64,000 bases of DNA from Saccharibacillus nicotianae (GCF_042681745.1 NZ_JBHUGF010000010.1:2666001-2730000), one strand, 5' to 3'. Positions 43,414 through 53,471 are shown, counted from the first letter of the stretch. The notes: generated from the letters alone by a model not told the origin. Program-made: numbers and translations.

Positions 43414-44242
43414 GATTCCTTTAGCACAATGGATTCAAACGTTAGTGGATTGGCTGAGCCTGCACTGGGCAGGATTTTTTAAAGGCGTATCTAACATCAT
43501 TAGTTATGTTGTCGATATTTTTACGTATTTCTTTATGTTGCCACACCCGTTCTTATTCGTCATCATTGTCGGTATACTCGGTTATATCGCGAATAGATGG
43601 TCGCTCGCTATATTCTCAGCACTAGGATTTTTATTGATCTATAACTTGGGATATTGGACAGAAACAATGAATACATTAGGTCTTGTAATCACTTCTGCTC
43701 TAATCTCAATCATTATCGGTGTTCCACTTGGTATTATGTGTGGTTCTAGCAAATTAGCTGCACAGATTATTACACCTTTACTTGATTTTATGCAGACTAT
43801 GCCAGCATTCGTATACTTACTACCGGCTGTTACATTCTTCAGTCTAGGTGTTGTACCTGGTGTTGTTGCATCTGTTATTTTCGCTATTCCACCAACGATT
43901 CGTCTTACACACTTGGGAATCAAACAAGTTTCAGAAGAATTAGTAGAAGCCGCTGATGCATTTGGGTCAACCGGTGGACAGAAATTATTTAAAGTTCAAT
44001 TGCCATTAGCATTACCAACAATTATGGCAGGTATTAACCAAACAATTATGTTATCTCTATCGATGGTTGTTATTGCATCTATGATCGGTGCTCAAGGTAT
44101 CGGTGCTGTTGTATACCGCGCTGTTGGACAACTTAAAATTGGTGAAGGATTTGAAGCAGGTCTAGCTGTTGTTGTACTTGCAATCGTACTTGACCGTCTA
44201 TCTCAAAGCTTATTCAAAAGTGGTCGCAAACAACGCGCTTAA
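43400..44242 (+). CDS. opuAB: Glycine betaine ABC importer, permease OpuAB
   Basis: This 280-residue permease has about six or seven membrane segments and the loop ELVEAADAFGSTGGQKLFKVQLPLALPTIMAG (about 175-206) that docks on the ATPase. It overlaps the opuAA 3' end by 14 bases, with GGAGAGGTG as ribosome site, so the two are translationally coupled. Confidence 0.95.
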   Translation: MSMPKIPLAQWIQTLVDWLSLHWAGFFKGVSNIISYVVDIFTYFFMLPHPFLFVIIVGILGYIANRWSLAIFSALGFLLIYNLGYWTETMNTLGLVITSALISIIIGVPLGIMCGSSKLAAQIITPLLDFMQTMPAFVYLLPAVTFFSLGVVPGVVASVIFAIPPTIRLTHLGIKQVSEELVEAADAFGSTGGQKLFKVQLPLALPTIMAGINQTIMLSLSMVVIASMIGAQGIGAVVYRAVGQLKIGEGFEAGLAVVVLAIVLDRLSQSLFKSGRKQRA

Positions 44243-44305
44243 TAGTAACTCACTAACTACAACAGCAATATTTGAAAATATAACTAAAAGGGGCGAATTA
44301 TACGC

Positions 44306-45238
44306 ATGAAAAAGCATAAAAACTTGCTGCTTTTCTCCTGTATTATATTGATTATGATCATTTCTGCCTGTAACCCGAACCGTCAACCATTTCCATCGTT
44401 CCCGGGCAGCAAAACAACCAATAGCTCCGATGCTATTGGCGATCAAGTCGGGTACCAGATTATCGGTATCGATGCAGGCGCAGGCATAATGAAAGCTACA
44501 CACAAAGCGATTGAAGATTACAAATTAACAGACTGGACATTGGTTGAAGGTTCTAGTGCAGCCATGACAGCTACACTGGATAAAGCAATCAAAAATGAAG
44601 AGCCTATTATTATTACAGGTTGGACACCACACTGGATGTTCAGTAAATATGATCTTAAATATTTAGATGATCCGAAGAAATCATACGGAGATGCTGAAGA
44701 GATTCATACACTAGCTCGTAAAGGATTACAAAAAGATGATCCAACCGCTTACGAATTTTTAGACCGTTTCGAATGGAGTTCTGATGAAATGGGCGAAATG
44801 ATGGTAGCGATTCAAGATGGTACTGATCCTGCTGTAGCTGCTAAAGATTGGGTTGAAGCTCATGCTGATCGTGTCGATGAATGGACGAAAGGCTTGAAAA
44901 AAGCAAACGGTAGTACATTAACACTAAGCTATGTGGCGTGGGATTCTGAAATCGCAAGTACTAATCTCATGAAATACATTTTAGAAAATAAATTAGGTTA
45001 CAAAGTTACTGCTCTACAAGTAGAAGCAGGTCCTATGTTCACCGGTGTTGCTAATGGGGATGCAGATGCTACTGTAGCTGCATGGTTACCATTAACACAT
45101 GCTGATTATTGGGAAAAATACAAAACCAAACTGGATGATCTCGGCCCTAACATGACCGGTGTCAAAGTAGGTCTTGTTGTTCCGAAATATGTGAATATCG
45201 ATTCGATCGAAGATTTGCAACCTCAAGCAGCAAAATAA
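44306..45238 (+). CDS. opuAC: Glycine betaine-binding lipoprotein OpuAC
   Basis: This 310-residue protein has a lipoprotein signal (lipobox ISAC, Cys about 22). The binding fold contains the aromatic residues used for trimethylammonium: GWTPHWMF (about 110-117) and AAWLPLTHADYWE near the C-terminus. The start follows AAGGGGCG. It is the last gene of opuA, followed by a terminator. Confidence 0.95.
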   Translation: MKKHKNLLLFSCIILIMIISACNPNRQPFPSFPGSKTTNSSDAIGDQVGYQIIGIDAGAGIMKATHKAIEDYKLTDWTLVEGSSAAMTATLDKAIKNEEPIIITGWTPHWMFSKYDLKYLDDPKKSYGDAEEIHTLARKGLQKDDPTAYEFLDRFEWSSDEMGEMMVAIQDGTDPAVAAKDWVEAHADRVDEWTKGLKKANGSTLTLSYVAWDSEIASTNLMKYILENKLGYKVTALQVEAGPMFTGVANGDADATVAAWLPLTHADYWEKYKTKLDDLGPNMTGVKVGLVVPKYVNIDSIEDLQPQAAK

Positions 45239-45255
45239 TCATCTAATATCTATAC

Positions 45256-45306
45256 AAAAAAAGCTATCTCTGAAATCGTTTATGATTTCAAAGATAGCTT
45301 TTTTTT
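45256..45306. terminator. Terminator after opuAC
   Basis: AAAAAGCTATCT and TGAAATC pair with GATTTCA and AGATAGCTTTTT; it is symmetrical and probably also serves the small gene at 45342. Confidence 0.85.
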
Positions 45307-45341
45307 ATGCATAACTATAGTAGTCAATAATCTGTTCAAGC

Positions 45342-45500
45342 TTATTCTGGATCATCTTTGGTATCGTTAAGTTTTTTAACCCACAATCCAAAAGCAATAC
45401 ATGCTACTACTATCATTACTGCATACAATAAAATGTAAGGTGTGTGCGCATTAAACTCCATAAATAAAGGCAACACAGCCGGCAAAATAGAAGTTCCCAT
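45342..45500 (-). CDS. 52-residue single-span membrane protein
   Basis: A short frame on the minus strand starts at an ATG (45500) behind a perfect AAAGGAGG and encodes MGTSILPAVLPLFMEFNAHT followed by a membrane helix (YILLYAVMIVVACIAFGLWV) and an acidic tail KKLNDTKDDPE. The strong ribosome site, the single helix with positive-inside residues and the terminator right behind it support a real gene. Its function is unknown. It lies 54 bases downstream of nucB and may be co-transcribed with it. Confidence 0.7.
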   Translation of the reverse strand: MGTSILPAVLPLFMEFNAHTPYILLYAVMIVVACIAFGLWVKKLNDTKDDPE

Positions 45501-45554
45501 CAGGTATTCCTCCTTTATAAATTTTCAATAACGAATTTTTAATCAATCCTTATC

Positions 45555-46001
45555 TTATTTTACCTCAAATAATACCCTTGTGCCATCCGAATAATTGTCT
45601 AATTGGTTACCTATCCATGAACCTGCCCCTCGATTATCAGAAGGTTTGATATAACGAATATCTGCCCCTTCTCCACCTTCCTGACACATTGCCATAGGCC
45701 ACTCATCTCGATCATAGCCTTTTTTGGTGGCTACTCCTCGCAAAGATAGTTGACGATTGGCTTTGGCACCCCCACGATCTATCGTACAGATCGCAGAGTG
45801 TCCTTCTGCTATAGCATCTTTGATATGAGCAGCAGTCTTAGGATAACGATCAGCAGGCACGACAAGAGTATAATCAGCTTGTCCATTTGACGCTTGATTA
45901 GGATTCAATATCCCGCCTAGATCAACATGTCCATTCACTAGATAAATAACCCCTGCTAGAATAGCAGTAACCACAAATCCCCATATTTTTTTAGAAGACA
46001 T
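45555..46001 (-). CDS. nucB: Extracellular DNase of the NucA/NucB family
   Basis: This 148-residue protein has an N-terminal signal or anchor (IWGFVVTAILAGVIYLV) and the NucA/NucB domain with the active-site block GYDRDEWPMAMCQEGG (about 95-110) and the later PSDNRGAGSWIGNQL. NucB is a secreted, sporulation-linked DNase in B. subtilis. The start has an AGGAGGAAC site. Confidence 0.9.
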   Translation of the reverse strand: MSSKKIWGFVVTAILAGVIYLVNGHVDLGGILNPNQASNGQADYTLVVPADRYPKTAAHIKDAIAEGHSAICTIDRGGAKANRQLSLRGVATKKGYDRDEWPMAMCQEGGEGADIRYIKPSDNRGAGSWIGNQLDNYSDGTRVLFEVK

Positions 46002-46193
46002 GAATTGTTCCTCCTGTTGTTCTGATCTCCTTATTATAACCTTTTATCTTACAAAATAAGAACAGACGTTTCATTATAGCAAAAAGCACAAAATTCTTCT
46101 ATCCAAAAGACGAACTCTCTATCATTAGTTCATCTTCTATACAGAAGAATTTTGTTCTATTTTGTGTACTCTATTTATCTATCCAATCTAATC

Positions 46194-47882
46194 TTATACG
46201 CGGAACTTTGCAACTTCACTTTGCAAATCCATCGATAAATGGCTTAATGATTCAGCAGCATTTGAGATTTCACGCATAGATTCTAATTGAATAGTAGAAG
46301 CTTGAGTTGCTTCTTTAGAGTCTGATGTGATCTGTTGGGATAGACCTGCAATTTGACGCTCAGAATCCAGAATTTTAGACGAACTTGATGAAATTTGATT
46401 TGATGCCGCAGATACTTCTTTTACCTGTTCAGTAACGAGCTGGATAGCATTTTGTACATTTTGGAAAATAGTACCCATTTGTTGTACTGCTTTGGTGCCA
46501 CTTTGTACTTCTTTAGCGCCTTCTTCCATTTTATTTACAGCATGAGAAGTTCTTTGAATAATATCTTCGATCTTGTCATTGATCTGTCTAGCCGAGTCAT
46601 TAGAATATTCAGATAACTTTTTCACTTCACTGGCTACAACAGCGAATCCAAGACCATGCTCACCTGCACGAGCAGCTTCGATAGAAGCATTAAGAGAAAG
46701 TAAGTTAGTCTGTCCAGCGATATCGCGAATCACTTGTACAATCGTAGCAATCTCTTTCGATTGTTCTGCTAATTCGTAAAGTGCTGTAGCTGTTGCTTGT
46801 ACAGTCTGATCTACATTTTTCATTTGTAGTACAGTCTGCTCTACATTACTTCCACCTTGCTCTACATCATTTAATGCTTTTGAAGAAGAATCAGCAACTA
46901 ATGCTACAGATTCAGCGATACGATAAATATTGTCTGTATTTTTTTCTAAAAGTTGTTGGTTATCCATCACTTGTTGTAATTGTAGCCCTGCTGAAGAAGA
47001 AATTCCTGTTACAGTAGTTGTAGCTTCATCTGCTGTTTTTACAGATTCTTCAGATGTAGCTGTTAACTCTTCTGAAGCCGCAGCCATCTGCTCTGCACTT
47101 GAGCCAATAACTTGCATTAGACCACGTAGATTGTTTTTCATCTCATTAAATGAATTAGCCATTTGACCCAATTCATCTTTGCTAGAAATATGAAGATCAT
47201 CAATTGTTAAATTACCTTTAGCAATTTCTTTAGCCCCGTCAGCTACAAGAGCAATAGGTTTAGAGAACATACGAATCACAAAGTATGCGATCACAATACC
47301 TGCAATAACTGCAATAACACTTACAATCATCAATGTATATAACGTTACATTTGCGCTACTATTCGTTTCAGCTTGTGCTTGTTGTAACAGATTAGCATGA
47401 TATTCTTCCATTTGTTGCGCTTTATCTGCCAAAGATAATGCCATCGGAACACATTGTTCTTGTACCATTTTTGTATACGCAGCTACATTGTTTTGCTCTT
47501 TATAAATAATCAGTTGATCTGTAATCACACCGTATTGAGTTTGTAAATCAGATAACTCTTGTAGCATTTTTAAAGTTGTAGAATCGTCTGCTAGCTTTTG
47601 TTGTAAGGTAGCAATATCTGCAATTAACTTTTCTTTATTTTGCTTGAACATGTCTAGTTGGTTCGTATCTCCTGTAAGTAAGTATCCTCTTAAATACTTC
47701 GTCTGATCGCCTGCCAAATAGCGAAGATCTTTAATCGCTAATATTGTTTGAACTCTGCCATTCAGCAAATTTTGATAATTTTTACTTGCTGTATGAACTT
47801 CATATCCTCCAATAGTTCCTACAAGCAAAACGATAAGTATCATAATAGCAAAAACACCTGATAATTTCTGTTTAATATTCAT
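46194..47882 (-). CDS. Methyl-accepting chemotaxis protein
   Basis: This 562-residue protein has membrane helices near residues 8-28 (GVFAIMILIVLLVGTIGGYEV) and 180-205 (TLYTLMIVSVIAVIAGIVIAYF). A four-helix-bundle periplasmic sensor (4HB_MCP type) lies between them. HAMP (about 207-260) and the signalling domain follow, with the hairpin tip RDIAGQTNLLSLNASIEAARAGEHG. The receptor ligand cannot be read. It is a single gene with no chemotaxis genes nearby. The 431-base gap upstream (47883-48313) is very AT-rich, and I see no gene in it. Confidence 0.94.
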   Translation of the reverse strand: MNIKQKLSGVFAIMILIVLLVGTIGGYEVHTASKNYQNLLNGRVQTILAIKDLRYLAGDQTKYLRGYLLTGDTNQLDMFKQNKEKLIADIATLQQKLADDSTTLKMLQELSDLQTQYGVITDQLIIYKEQNNVAAYTKMVQEQCVPMALSLADKAQQMEEYHANLLQQAQAETNSSANVTLYTLMIVSVIAVIAGIVIAYFVIRMFSKPIALVADGAKEIAKGNLTIDDLHISSKDELGQMANSFNEMKNNLRGLMQVIGSSAEQMAAASEELTATSEESVKTADEATTTVTGISSSAGLQLQQVMDNQQLLEKNTDNIYRIAESVALVADSSSKALNDVEQGGSNVEQTVLQMKNVDQTVQATATALYELAEQSKEIATIVQVIRDIAGQTNLLSLNASIEAARAGEHGLGFAVVASEVKKLSEYSNDSARQINDKIEDIIQRTSHAVNKMEEGAKEVQSGTKAVQQMGTIFQNVQNAIQLVTEQVKEVSAASNQISSSSSKILDSERQIAGLSQQITSDSKEATQASTIQLESMREISNAAESLSHLSMDLQSEVAKFRV

Positions 47883-48313
47883 TTTCTATATCCCTCTGCT
47901 CTCATATCTATTGCTCACAATTTAAAATTACAAATTCAGGAAATCTTAATAATATTATTATCGGTTTAATTACCATATGTAACATAAGCACTTAGACCTA
48001 TTTTCGATAAAAATCGACATTTATTTTATTTATATAAAATAATATTCATATGATATTACATTTGTAAGCATTTAAAAATAATATATACAACTTTTCCTCC
48101 TTTTTTTATTTGATTATTAAACTTTATTCCTACATCTTAATACCTATATTCATCATGTATGAAACACTACAGCTTATTTATATTTGTCGAACATTACTTT
48201 ATAAAATGGAAAGATCCTGACATTTTATAAAAAAATAAGAAACGTATAGATCCATCTGCCGTATATGTTCATATCTGAATTAGCAACTTATTATTCAAAA
48301 GGGGAAATGTCCA

Positions 48314-49090
48314 ATGTCATTCTTTAACAAAATGCTTGCTCGTGTAGGAGTAGGCGCAGCCAAAATCGATACTATTTTAGAGCGTACAGAGTATTATCCT
48401 AATGAAGATATTAACGGAGTGGTTCATATTCAGGGCGGTAATGTCGATCAAGAAGTCGGTAATATCTATATCAAAGTGATGACCGAGTATATTCGTGAAC
48501 ATGATGAGAAAAAAGAACATGTTCAATATGCTATGGCTCAATACAAAGTTTCTGATGAAATGGTTGTGAAAAAAGGACAGAAGTTAGAAATTCCATTCTC
48601 CTTTATTTTACCGTCTCAGACTCCGATTACGTTTGACCGTCAAAAAGTATGGTTACACACCGGACTGGATATTGGTATGAGCCTTGATCCGACCGATCAC
48701 GATTATATTACGGTTCATCTCCATCCTTATATGGAAACTGTATTCCATGCTACAGAATTGCTAGGATTCCATTTCCATAGTTCATCGGTTGAGTATCTAT
48801 CCCGTTCTCGTTATGGCGTGCCTTTTGTACAAGAATTTGAATTTACACCAGGACGTGAATTTAGCAATCGGATTACTGAATTAGAGTTAGTGATGCGCTT
48901 AGAACCTCATGGACTACAAGTACTGGTTGAAGTGGATCGTCGTGGACGTGGACTGGGTGGACTATTTGCTCAAGCCTTTGATATGGACGAGCGTCATGCA
49001 TGGTTAGAACTTCGTAATAGTGACTTAAATCGTGGTGCAGAATATATTGCTGACAAATTAGAAAACCTGATTATTCAACAAAGTCGTTAA
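48314..49090 (+). CDS. spo0M: Sporulation-control protein Spo0M
   Basis: This 258-residue protein has an arrestin-like beta-sandwich and the typical Spo0M N-terminus MSFFNKMLARVGVGAAKIDTILERTEYYPNEDINGVVHIQGG. The KKGQKLEIPFSFILPSQTP block and the helical C-terminus (LNRGAEYIADKLENLI) are also present. It acts in the cytoplasm and affects early sporulation in Bacillus. The ribosome site is AAAGGGG. Confidence 0.93.
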   Translation: MSFFNKMLARVGVGAAKIDTILERTEYYPNEDINGVVHIQGGNVDQEVGNIYIKVMTEYIREHDEKKEHVQYAMAQYKVSDEMVVKKGQKLEIPFSFILPSQTPITFDRQKVWLHTGLDIGMSLDPTDHDYITVHLHPYMETVFHATELLGFHFHSSSVEYLSRSRYGVPFVQEFEFTPGREFSNRITELELVMRLEPHGLQVLVEVDRRGRGLGGLFAQAFDMDERHAWLELRNSDLNRGAEYIADKLENLIIQQSR

Positions 49091-49129
49091 TACACATAAT
49101 TACAGATCATTTATCCAATACTAAGACTC

Positions 49130-49173
49130 AAAAAGGACGGTCTACACAAATAGATGTAGATCGTCCTTTTTTT
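49130..49173. terminator. Terminator after spo0M
   Basis: AAAAAGGACG and TCTAC pair with GTAGA and CGTCCTTTTTTT (one mismatch). Confidence 0.85.
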
Positions 49174-49309
49174 GATTGTATGGATTTTATTTGTTGGAGC
49201 AGAGTTGATTTGAAGCTTGATTTAAGAAAGAAGGATATACTTTTTGGTCTAGCATTTTGGCTCTACTCGTTCATCATACAAATTCTTCTATTGCTTATCC
49301 TTTCTTATC

Positions 49310-50071
49310 TTAAAATGTATATGACTCTCCATTATCCGGTATCAATAGTTGAGCAGAGAAATGCTTTTCAGCTACAAATCTTTTCAGTTCTGCTTTGGAC
49401 AATCCCCAGTGGTTGGCTGATTCCATATGAACAGCAATAAGTGTCGCAGTCGGTCTAGCTTGATGAACTTTATACACATCTTCTTTGTCCATAATGATCG
49501 GCCCCCCTTCTAGAAGTTGATTAGCTCCTGCATTCACTACAATCACTTCTGGGTTGTAAGTATGAATAGTCTCTTCGACGCTTTGATACCACACCGTATC
49601 ACCAGCTACATATAACGTTTTCTCATCTGGATGCTTAAAGACTACTCCAGATACATGTCCCATCAGGTTCACCATATTTCCTCTACCATGCTCTCCGTTT
49701 GTTTTGATCAATTGAATCCCTTCAAATACGGTATCTTCCTGCAAAATTTCTACATGTTGAAAGCCAGCACTTTGTACTTCTTTGGCATCTTTTTCGTTTT
49801 GAGTGAATAGTTTTACGTCTTTGGGCAAGACTTCTTTGGCTACCTTATCCCAATGATCCAAATGCAAATGTGTAACAATCACCGCATCAATATGCTCGAT
49901 GATTTCATTTATAGGAATAGGCAAGCTTTCTAACGGATTATTTTGGTCTTGTCTTGCTGAATTTGCAAAAGGAGGATACGTACCTTTTTCCGCTAAAAAT
50001 GGATCGATCAAAAACTTTTTCCCTGCATAATGGATGATCAAAGTCGCGTTTCGGATTTGCTGTATATTCAT
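49310..50071 (-). CDS. UlaG-like metallo-beta-lactamase-fold hydrolase
   Basis: This 253-residue protein has the metal motif THLHLDHWD (about 68-76, HxHxDH), further metal-region residues GDTVW and VHMESANHWG, and the N-terminal IRNATLIIHYAGKKFLIDPFLA seen in UlaG/YcjG-like hydrolases. The substrate is unknown. It is divergent from the Lrp-type regulator at 50189, which may control it. Confidence 0.87.
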   Translation of the reverse strand: MNIQQIRNATLIIHYAGKKFLIDPFLAEKGTYPPFANSARQDQNNPLESLPIPINEIIEHIDAVIVTHLHLDHWDKVAKEVLPKDVKLFTQNEKDAKEVQSAGFQHVEILQEDTVFEGIQLIKTNGEHGRGNMVNLMGHVSGVVFKHPDEKTLYVAGDTVWYQSVEETIHTYNPEVIVVNAGANQLLEGGPIIMDKEDVYKVHQARPTATLIAVHMESANHWGLSKAELKRFVAEKHFSAQLLIPDNGESYTF

Positions 50072-50188
50072 ATATGTAACTCCTTTTGTTTGATTTACAT
50101 ACAGTGTATACTATTGAAACATTGCAAATACATGGCTTACCTAAAGTGTTTTGACCGTTTAACTTTATTAATGAAAGGATTTGAAAGA

Positions 50189-50599
50189 ATGTTGGATAAT
50201 ACAGATCAGCAAATCTTAGAAGAGCTTTCTAAGAACAGCAGGATCTCTATGAAAGAGTTAGGAGAAAAAATACATTTAACTGGGCCTGCCGCTTCAGCAC
50301 GAGTAGAAAAACTGGAAGCCAGTGGAATTATTGAAGGATATACGATCAATATTAACCAAATCAAGATGGGGTATTTTGTTCACGCATTGATCAATATCTT
50401 TACGAAAAATACCCATCATCAGCCTTACCTTTCTTTTCTAAAAACACAGGAACCTTACGTGATTCACAACTATAAAATCAGTGGAGATAGTTGCTATATT
50501 CTTGAATGTAAATTCCCTTCTAATGAGAAGCTGGATGAATTTCTTGTCAAATTAAATGAGCATGTAAATTATAAATTATCTATTATTATCAATAAATAA
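50189..50599 (+). CDS. Lrp/AsnC-family regulator
   Basis: From the ATG at 50189 (behind GAAAGGAT) the protein is 136 residues, a little short for the family (about 150). It has an N-terminal AsnC helix-turn-helix (LDNTDQQILEELSKNSRISMKELGEKIHLTGPAASARVEKLEASGIIEGY) and a RAM-like ligand domain. Longer in-frame starts upstream would run into the divergent promoter region and have no ribosome site. It is probably the regulator of the MBL-fold gene. Confidence 0.85.
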   Translation: MLDNTDQQILEELSKNSRISMKELGEKIHLTGPAASARVEKLEASGIIEGYTININQIKMGYFVHALINIFTKNTHHQPYLSFLKTQEPYVIHNYKISGDSCYILECKFPSNEKLDEFLVKLNEHVNYKLSIIINK

Positions 50600-50670
50600 A
50601 GAGCTCTCGTATGTAAAACAATCTATAGACCTATGTTAGAATGTTTATAGATATGAAAGGAGCTGATATT

Positions 50671-50991
50671 ATGTCTAAATTTTATATGGTTAGAGAAGAA
50701 AAATATTCTAGTTATATTCAAGAGACGTTGAATCAGTTGATCCAAAAAGAACAACTTGAGTTGTTAGAAACAGGTCATCTAGCGACTACGCAAGACAAAA
50801 TCTTGCTATACTGCTCGACCAATGACGATGAAAATGACGATTGGCCTTATAAATATATCTATTATTTAAATGAGACGGCTCGATTACTTTTTGAACTCAA
50901 TAATATTGCTCTTACGTATGTTGCAACGATTCCTGAGATTGCCCTTCCATCTAACTGTTCTAAATTGATAGAAACAATACGTTCTGTATGA
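50671..50991 (+). CDS. Small protein of unknown function
   Basis: From the ATG at 50671 (MSKFYMVREEKY, behind GAAAGGAGC) the product is 106 residues. I do not recognise it. It is acidic, with several aromatic residues (WPYKYIYYLNE) and no clear motif. It stands alone with a terminator directly behind it. Confidence 0.65.
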   Translation: MSKFYMVREEKYSSYIQETLNQLIQKEQLELLETGHLATTQDKILLYCSTNDDENDDWPYKYIYYLNETARLLFELNNIALTYVATIPEIALPSNCSKLIETIRSV

Positions 50992-50998
50992 TACAAGT

Positions 50999-51028
50999 GC
51001 ACTCCATTAACCGGAGTGCGCTTTTTTT
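50999..51028 (+). terminator. Terminator after the 106-residue gene
   Basis: GCACTCC (50999-51005) pairs with GGAGTGC (51013-51019), followed by CGCTTTTTTT. Confidence 0.85.
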
Positions 51029-51197
51029 GTCATATCTAATAAAAATAGAATGACTCTTCATATTATTCCTTAATTTACCGATAAAGATATAGTTATGTAT
51101 ATTTTATAGATACATACTTATATTTGTTTTCCGACATAAGGCACAAGTCATATTCTCAGCCGATGAGACAATACACATACAAGGGGTTATTATTCAA

Positions 51198-51863
51198 ATG
51201 TACAAAAAAATCGTACCAGTCATTTTACTATCTGTAGCTTTAACAGCTTGTGGTTCTGCTAACAAAGAAGCTACTCCAGCAGCCGAAAGTAAAACAGTAG
51301 CAACAAATGAATCTACAACAACTGCACCTACTACAGCAACAGAAGAAACAGTTACAGAGAACACAGATGTACAAACAGCTGATGCTGTTGAAATGAAAAC
51401 CTATGAAGGTGAAAACTTCAGTATCGATTATCCTGCTTCATGGGTAGAATATGATACGACAGCATTCAACCAACCTTCTATCAAAGTCGCTTTCAATGAT
51501 CCAGCACCTAAAGTTCAATTTGCAGATAATGTGAATGTGACTGTTAATGCAGTTGATCCTAATGCAACGATCAAACAAGTTGTTGACACTACATTAGCTT
51601 ATTATGAGCAAGATACAACCAATATGGCTAACTTTAAATTACTTAGTAATGACCAAGATGCATCTCAAAATCAAGCTGTGATTGTAGGTCAATACACACA
51701 AGCTCAAGCAAAAGTTGATATTGCTCTTGTTCAAGCTATCGTTGCAGATCAAGGAACGCTGTATACGTTATCTATCTCTATGTCTAAAGATACGTATAAA
51801 AATGGTGGTAAAGAACAAGCAGAACAAATGATCAAAGCATTTAAAATTGCTGATAACTCTTAA
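51198..51863 (+). CDS. Lipoprotein with a PsbP-like domain
   Basis: This 221-residue protein has a lipoprotein signal (lipobox LTAC, Cys about 18), a low-complexity Thr/Ala/Glu linker (about 25-65), and a C-terminal domain starting KTYEGENFSIDYPASWVEYD. That start is the usual entry of PsbP-like or DcrB-like domains found on surface lipoproteins. Its function is unknown. It is a single gene with its own terminator. Confidence 0.75.
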   Translation: MYKKIVPVILLSVALTACGSANKEATPAAESKTVATNESTTTAPTTATEETVTENTDVQTADAVEMKTYEGENFSIDYPASWVEYDTTAFNQPSIKVAFNDPAPKVQFADNVNVTVNAVDPNATIKQVVDTTLAYYEQDTTNMANFKLLSNDQDASQNQAVIVGQYTQAQAKVDIALVQAIVADQGTLYTLSISMSKDTYKNGGKEQAEQMIKAFKIADNS

Positions 51864-51876
51864 GACAAATATAACA

Positions 51877-51915
51877 AAAAGACGATTTGCATACATTGTG
51901 CAGATCGTCTTTTTG
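51877..51915. terminator. Terminator after the lipoprotein gene
   Basis: AAAAAGACGAT pairs with ATCGTCTTTTT, with an inner TGCA/TGCA stem. Confidence 0.85.
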
Positions 51916-52016
51916 TTTTTATTTTGGATACAATCTAATACAGATTAAAAAATGATACATATCATCTTTGTAAATACATATTAAATCTCTCATTTTAAAA
52001 ACATACTCTTCTGAGA

Positions 52017-53471
52017 TCAAAGAATAGGTGAAAGCAATCTGGAAATGCCTTCTTTAAACTTAATGATCCATGATCGATTATTATAGCGTTCAGGTGTTAG
52101 CTCACTGCTGACTAGACTGTCTTGATCAAATAGATCATGCAGTTGCTTGGCAATCTGCTCATCGTACACAATTGCATTAATCTCAAAGTTCAGTCTAAAG
52201 CTTCGCGAATCTATATTCATCGTTCCTACAGAAGCTACTTCTTCATCCACCACAATCGTTTTTGCATGCAAAAATCCTTTTTCATACAAAAGAACTTTGG
52301 CTCCATAATCCAGTAATGTCCCTACATGTGCCCAAGTTGCCCAATAGACAAACGGATGATCTGGTTTATTGGGGATCATAATTTGCAGATCAATTCCTGA
52401 AATAAGAGCAATCTTACACGCATCCATAAAGCTAGCATCCGGTATAAAATAAGGGGTCTGAATATAGACATTCTTTTTAGCCGATAAAATCATCTTAATA
52501 TACATATTTTTGAGATGCTCTGTCTCCGAGTTAGGGCCACTGGACACGATCTGGATCATACTGTTACCATAATGCTTTTCAGAATGGTACTCAAATTCAT
52601 GATAATCTTCTTTTTGTTCTTTGCGAGCTTGATGCCAATCCAGAATAAATCTGCCTTGAATATGATTGACCGAATCGCCTTCTATTCTAAAATGAGTATC
52701 TCTCCAATAACCAAACTTTTGATTTAATCCAAGATATTCATCGCCGACATTAAACCCACCAATATAAGCAATGTTTCCATCAATAATACAAAGTTTGCGA
52801 TGATTTCTGTTGTTAATGCGGAAGTTAATTAATTTGAAAAAGGACGGGAAAAACACTTCTACTTCTCCACCAGCAAGTCGTAACTCTTTAAAAAAAGAAC
52901 CTGAGATTTTTTTAGAACCTACCTCATCATAAAGTAATCTTACTGTCACGCCTTCTCTGGCTTTTTGAGTTAAAACGTCTCTTAATCTTTTGCCAAGTAC
53001 ATCGGGTTGAATAATATAATACTGAATATTGATTTCTCGTGTAGCTTCTTGAATATCTTGGAGTAAAGCATCGAACTTCGCATGCCCATCGTCAAAAATA
53101 ACAATTTCATTATCATTCGATAATAAAGCATTGGTTGATCTAAGATTCAGTGTGACTAATTCATCATATTTAGGGGATATCGGAAATTCCTGAGACTGCT
53201 TATCTTGTAGTGTAAGTAACTGCTTATCGACTTCTGCTTGTACAAATCCTCGTTCTTCCGCAGAAAGCCCGTAGAAATTTTTCTTTTTAAGATTACGCCC
53301 GAGAAAGATATACACCAGAAAACCAACAATCGGAATAAAAAAGAGAATCATCAACCATGCCCAGGTATAGCCTGCATCCCTTTTTTCAAAAAACAGAAAT
53401 CCGATCGACAACGCAATATTAATAACGGTAACGATTGAAACGATCAGTGTCACTATATTCCCATATTCCAT
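52017..53471 (-). CDS. cls: Cardiolipin synthase
   Basis: This 484-residue membrane enzyme joins two phosphatidylglycerols. Two N-terminal membrane helices (ITVIVTLINIALSIGFLFF-like and WAWLMILFFIPIVGFLVYIFLG) precede two phospholipase D domains, each with an HKD motif: HRKLCIIDGNIAYIGGFN (about 225) and HAKTIVVDEEVASVGTMN (about 405). The start is an ATG behind AAAGGATG. The 323 bases upstream are AT-rich; the DeoR promoter region at their far end is described separately. Confidence 0.95.
   Translation of the reverse strand: MEYGNIVTLIVSIVTVINIALSIGFLFFEKRDAGYTWAWLMILFFIPIVGFLVYIFLGRNLKKKNFYGLSAEERGFVQAEVDKQLLTLQDKQSQEFPISPKYDELVTLNLRSTNALLSNDNEIVIFDDGHAKFDALLQDIQEATREINIQYYIIQPDVLGKRLRDVLTQKAREGVTVRLLYDEVGSKKISGSFFKELRLAGGEVEVFFPSFFKLINFRINNRNHRKLCIIDGNIAYIGGFNVGDEYLGLNQKFGYWRDTHFRIEGDSVNHIQGRFILDWHQARKEQKEDYHEFEYHSEKHYGNSMIQIVSSGPNSETEHLKNMYIKMILSAKKNVYIQTPYFIPDASFMDACKIALISGIDLQIMIPNKPDHPFVYWATWAHVGTLLDYGAKVLLYEKGFLHAKTIVVDEEVASVGTMNIDSRSFRLNFEINAIVYDEQIAKQLHDLFDQDSLVSSELTPERYNNRSWIIKFKEGISRLLSPIL

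Noticed and set aside
47883..48313. Possible sigma-W or sigma-H promoter for spo0M (TGAAAC near 48160)
   Set aside because: The spacing to a CG motif is about 22 bases, too long for sigma-W; no convincing alternative was found in this very AT-rich gap.
49180..49440. Hydrophobic 86-residue frame on the + strand after spo0M
   Set aside because: Half of it is antisense to the MBL-fold gene, there is no ribosome site, and it lies behind the spo0M terminator.
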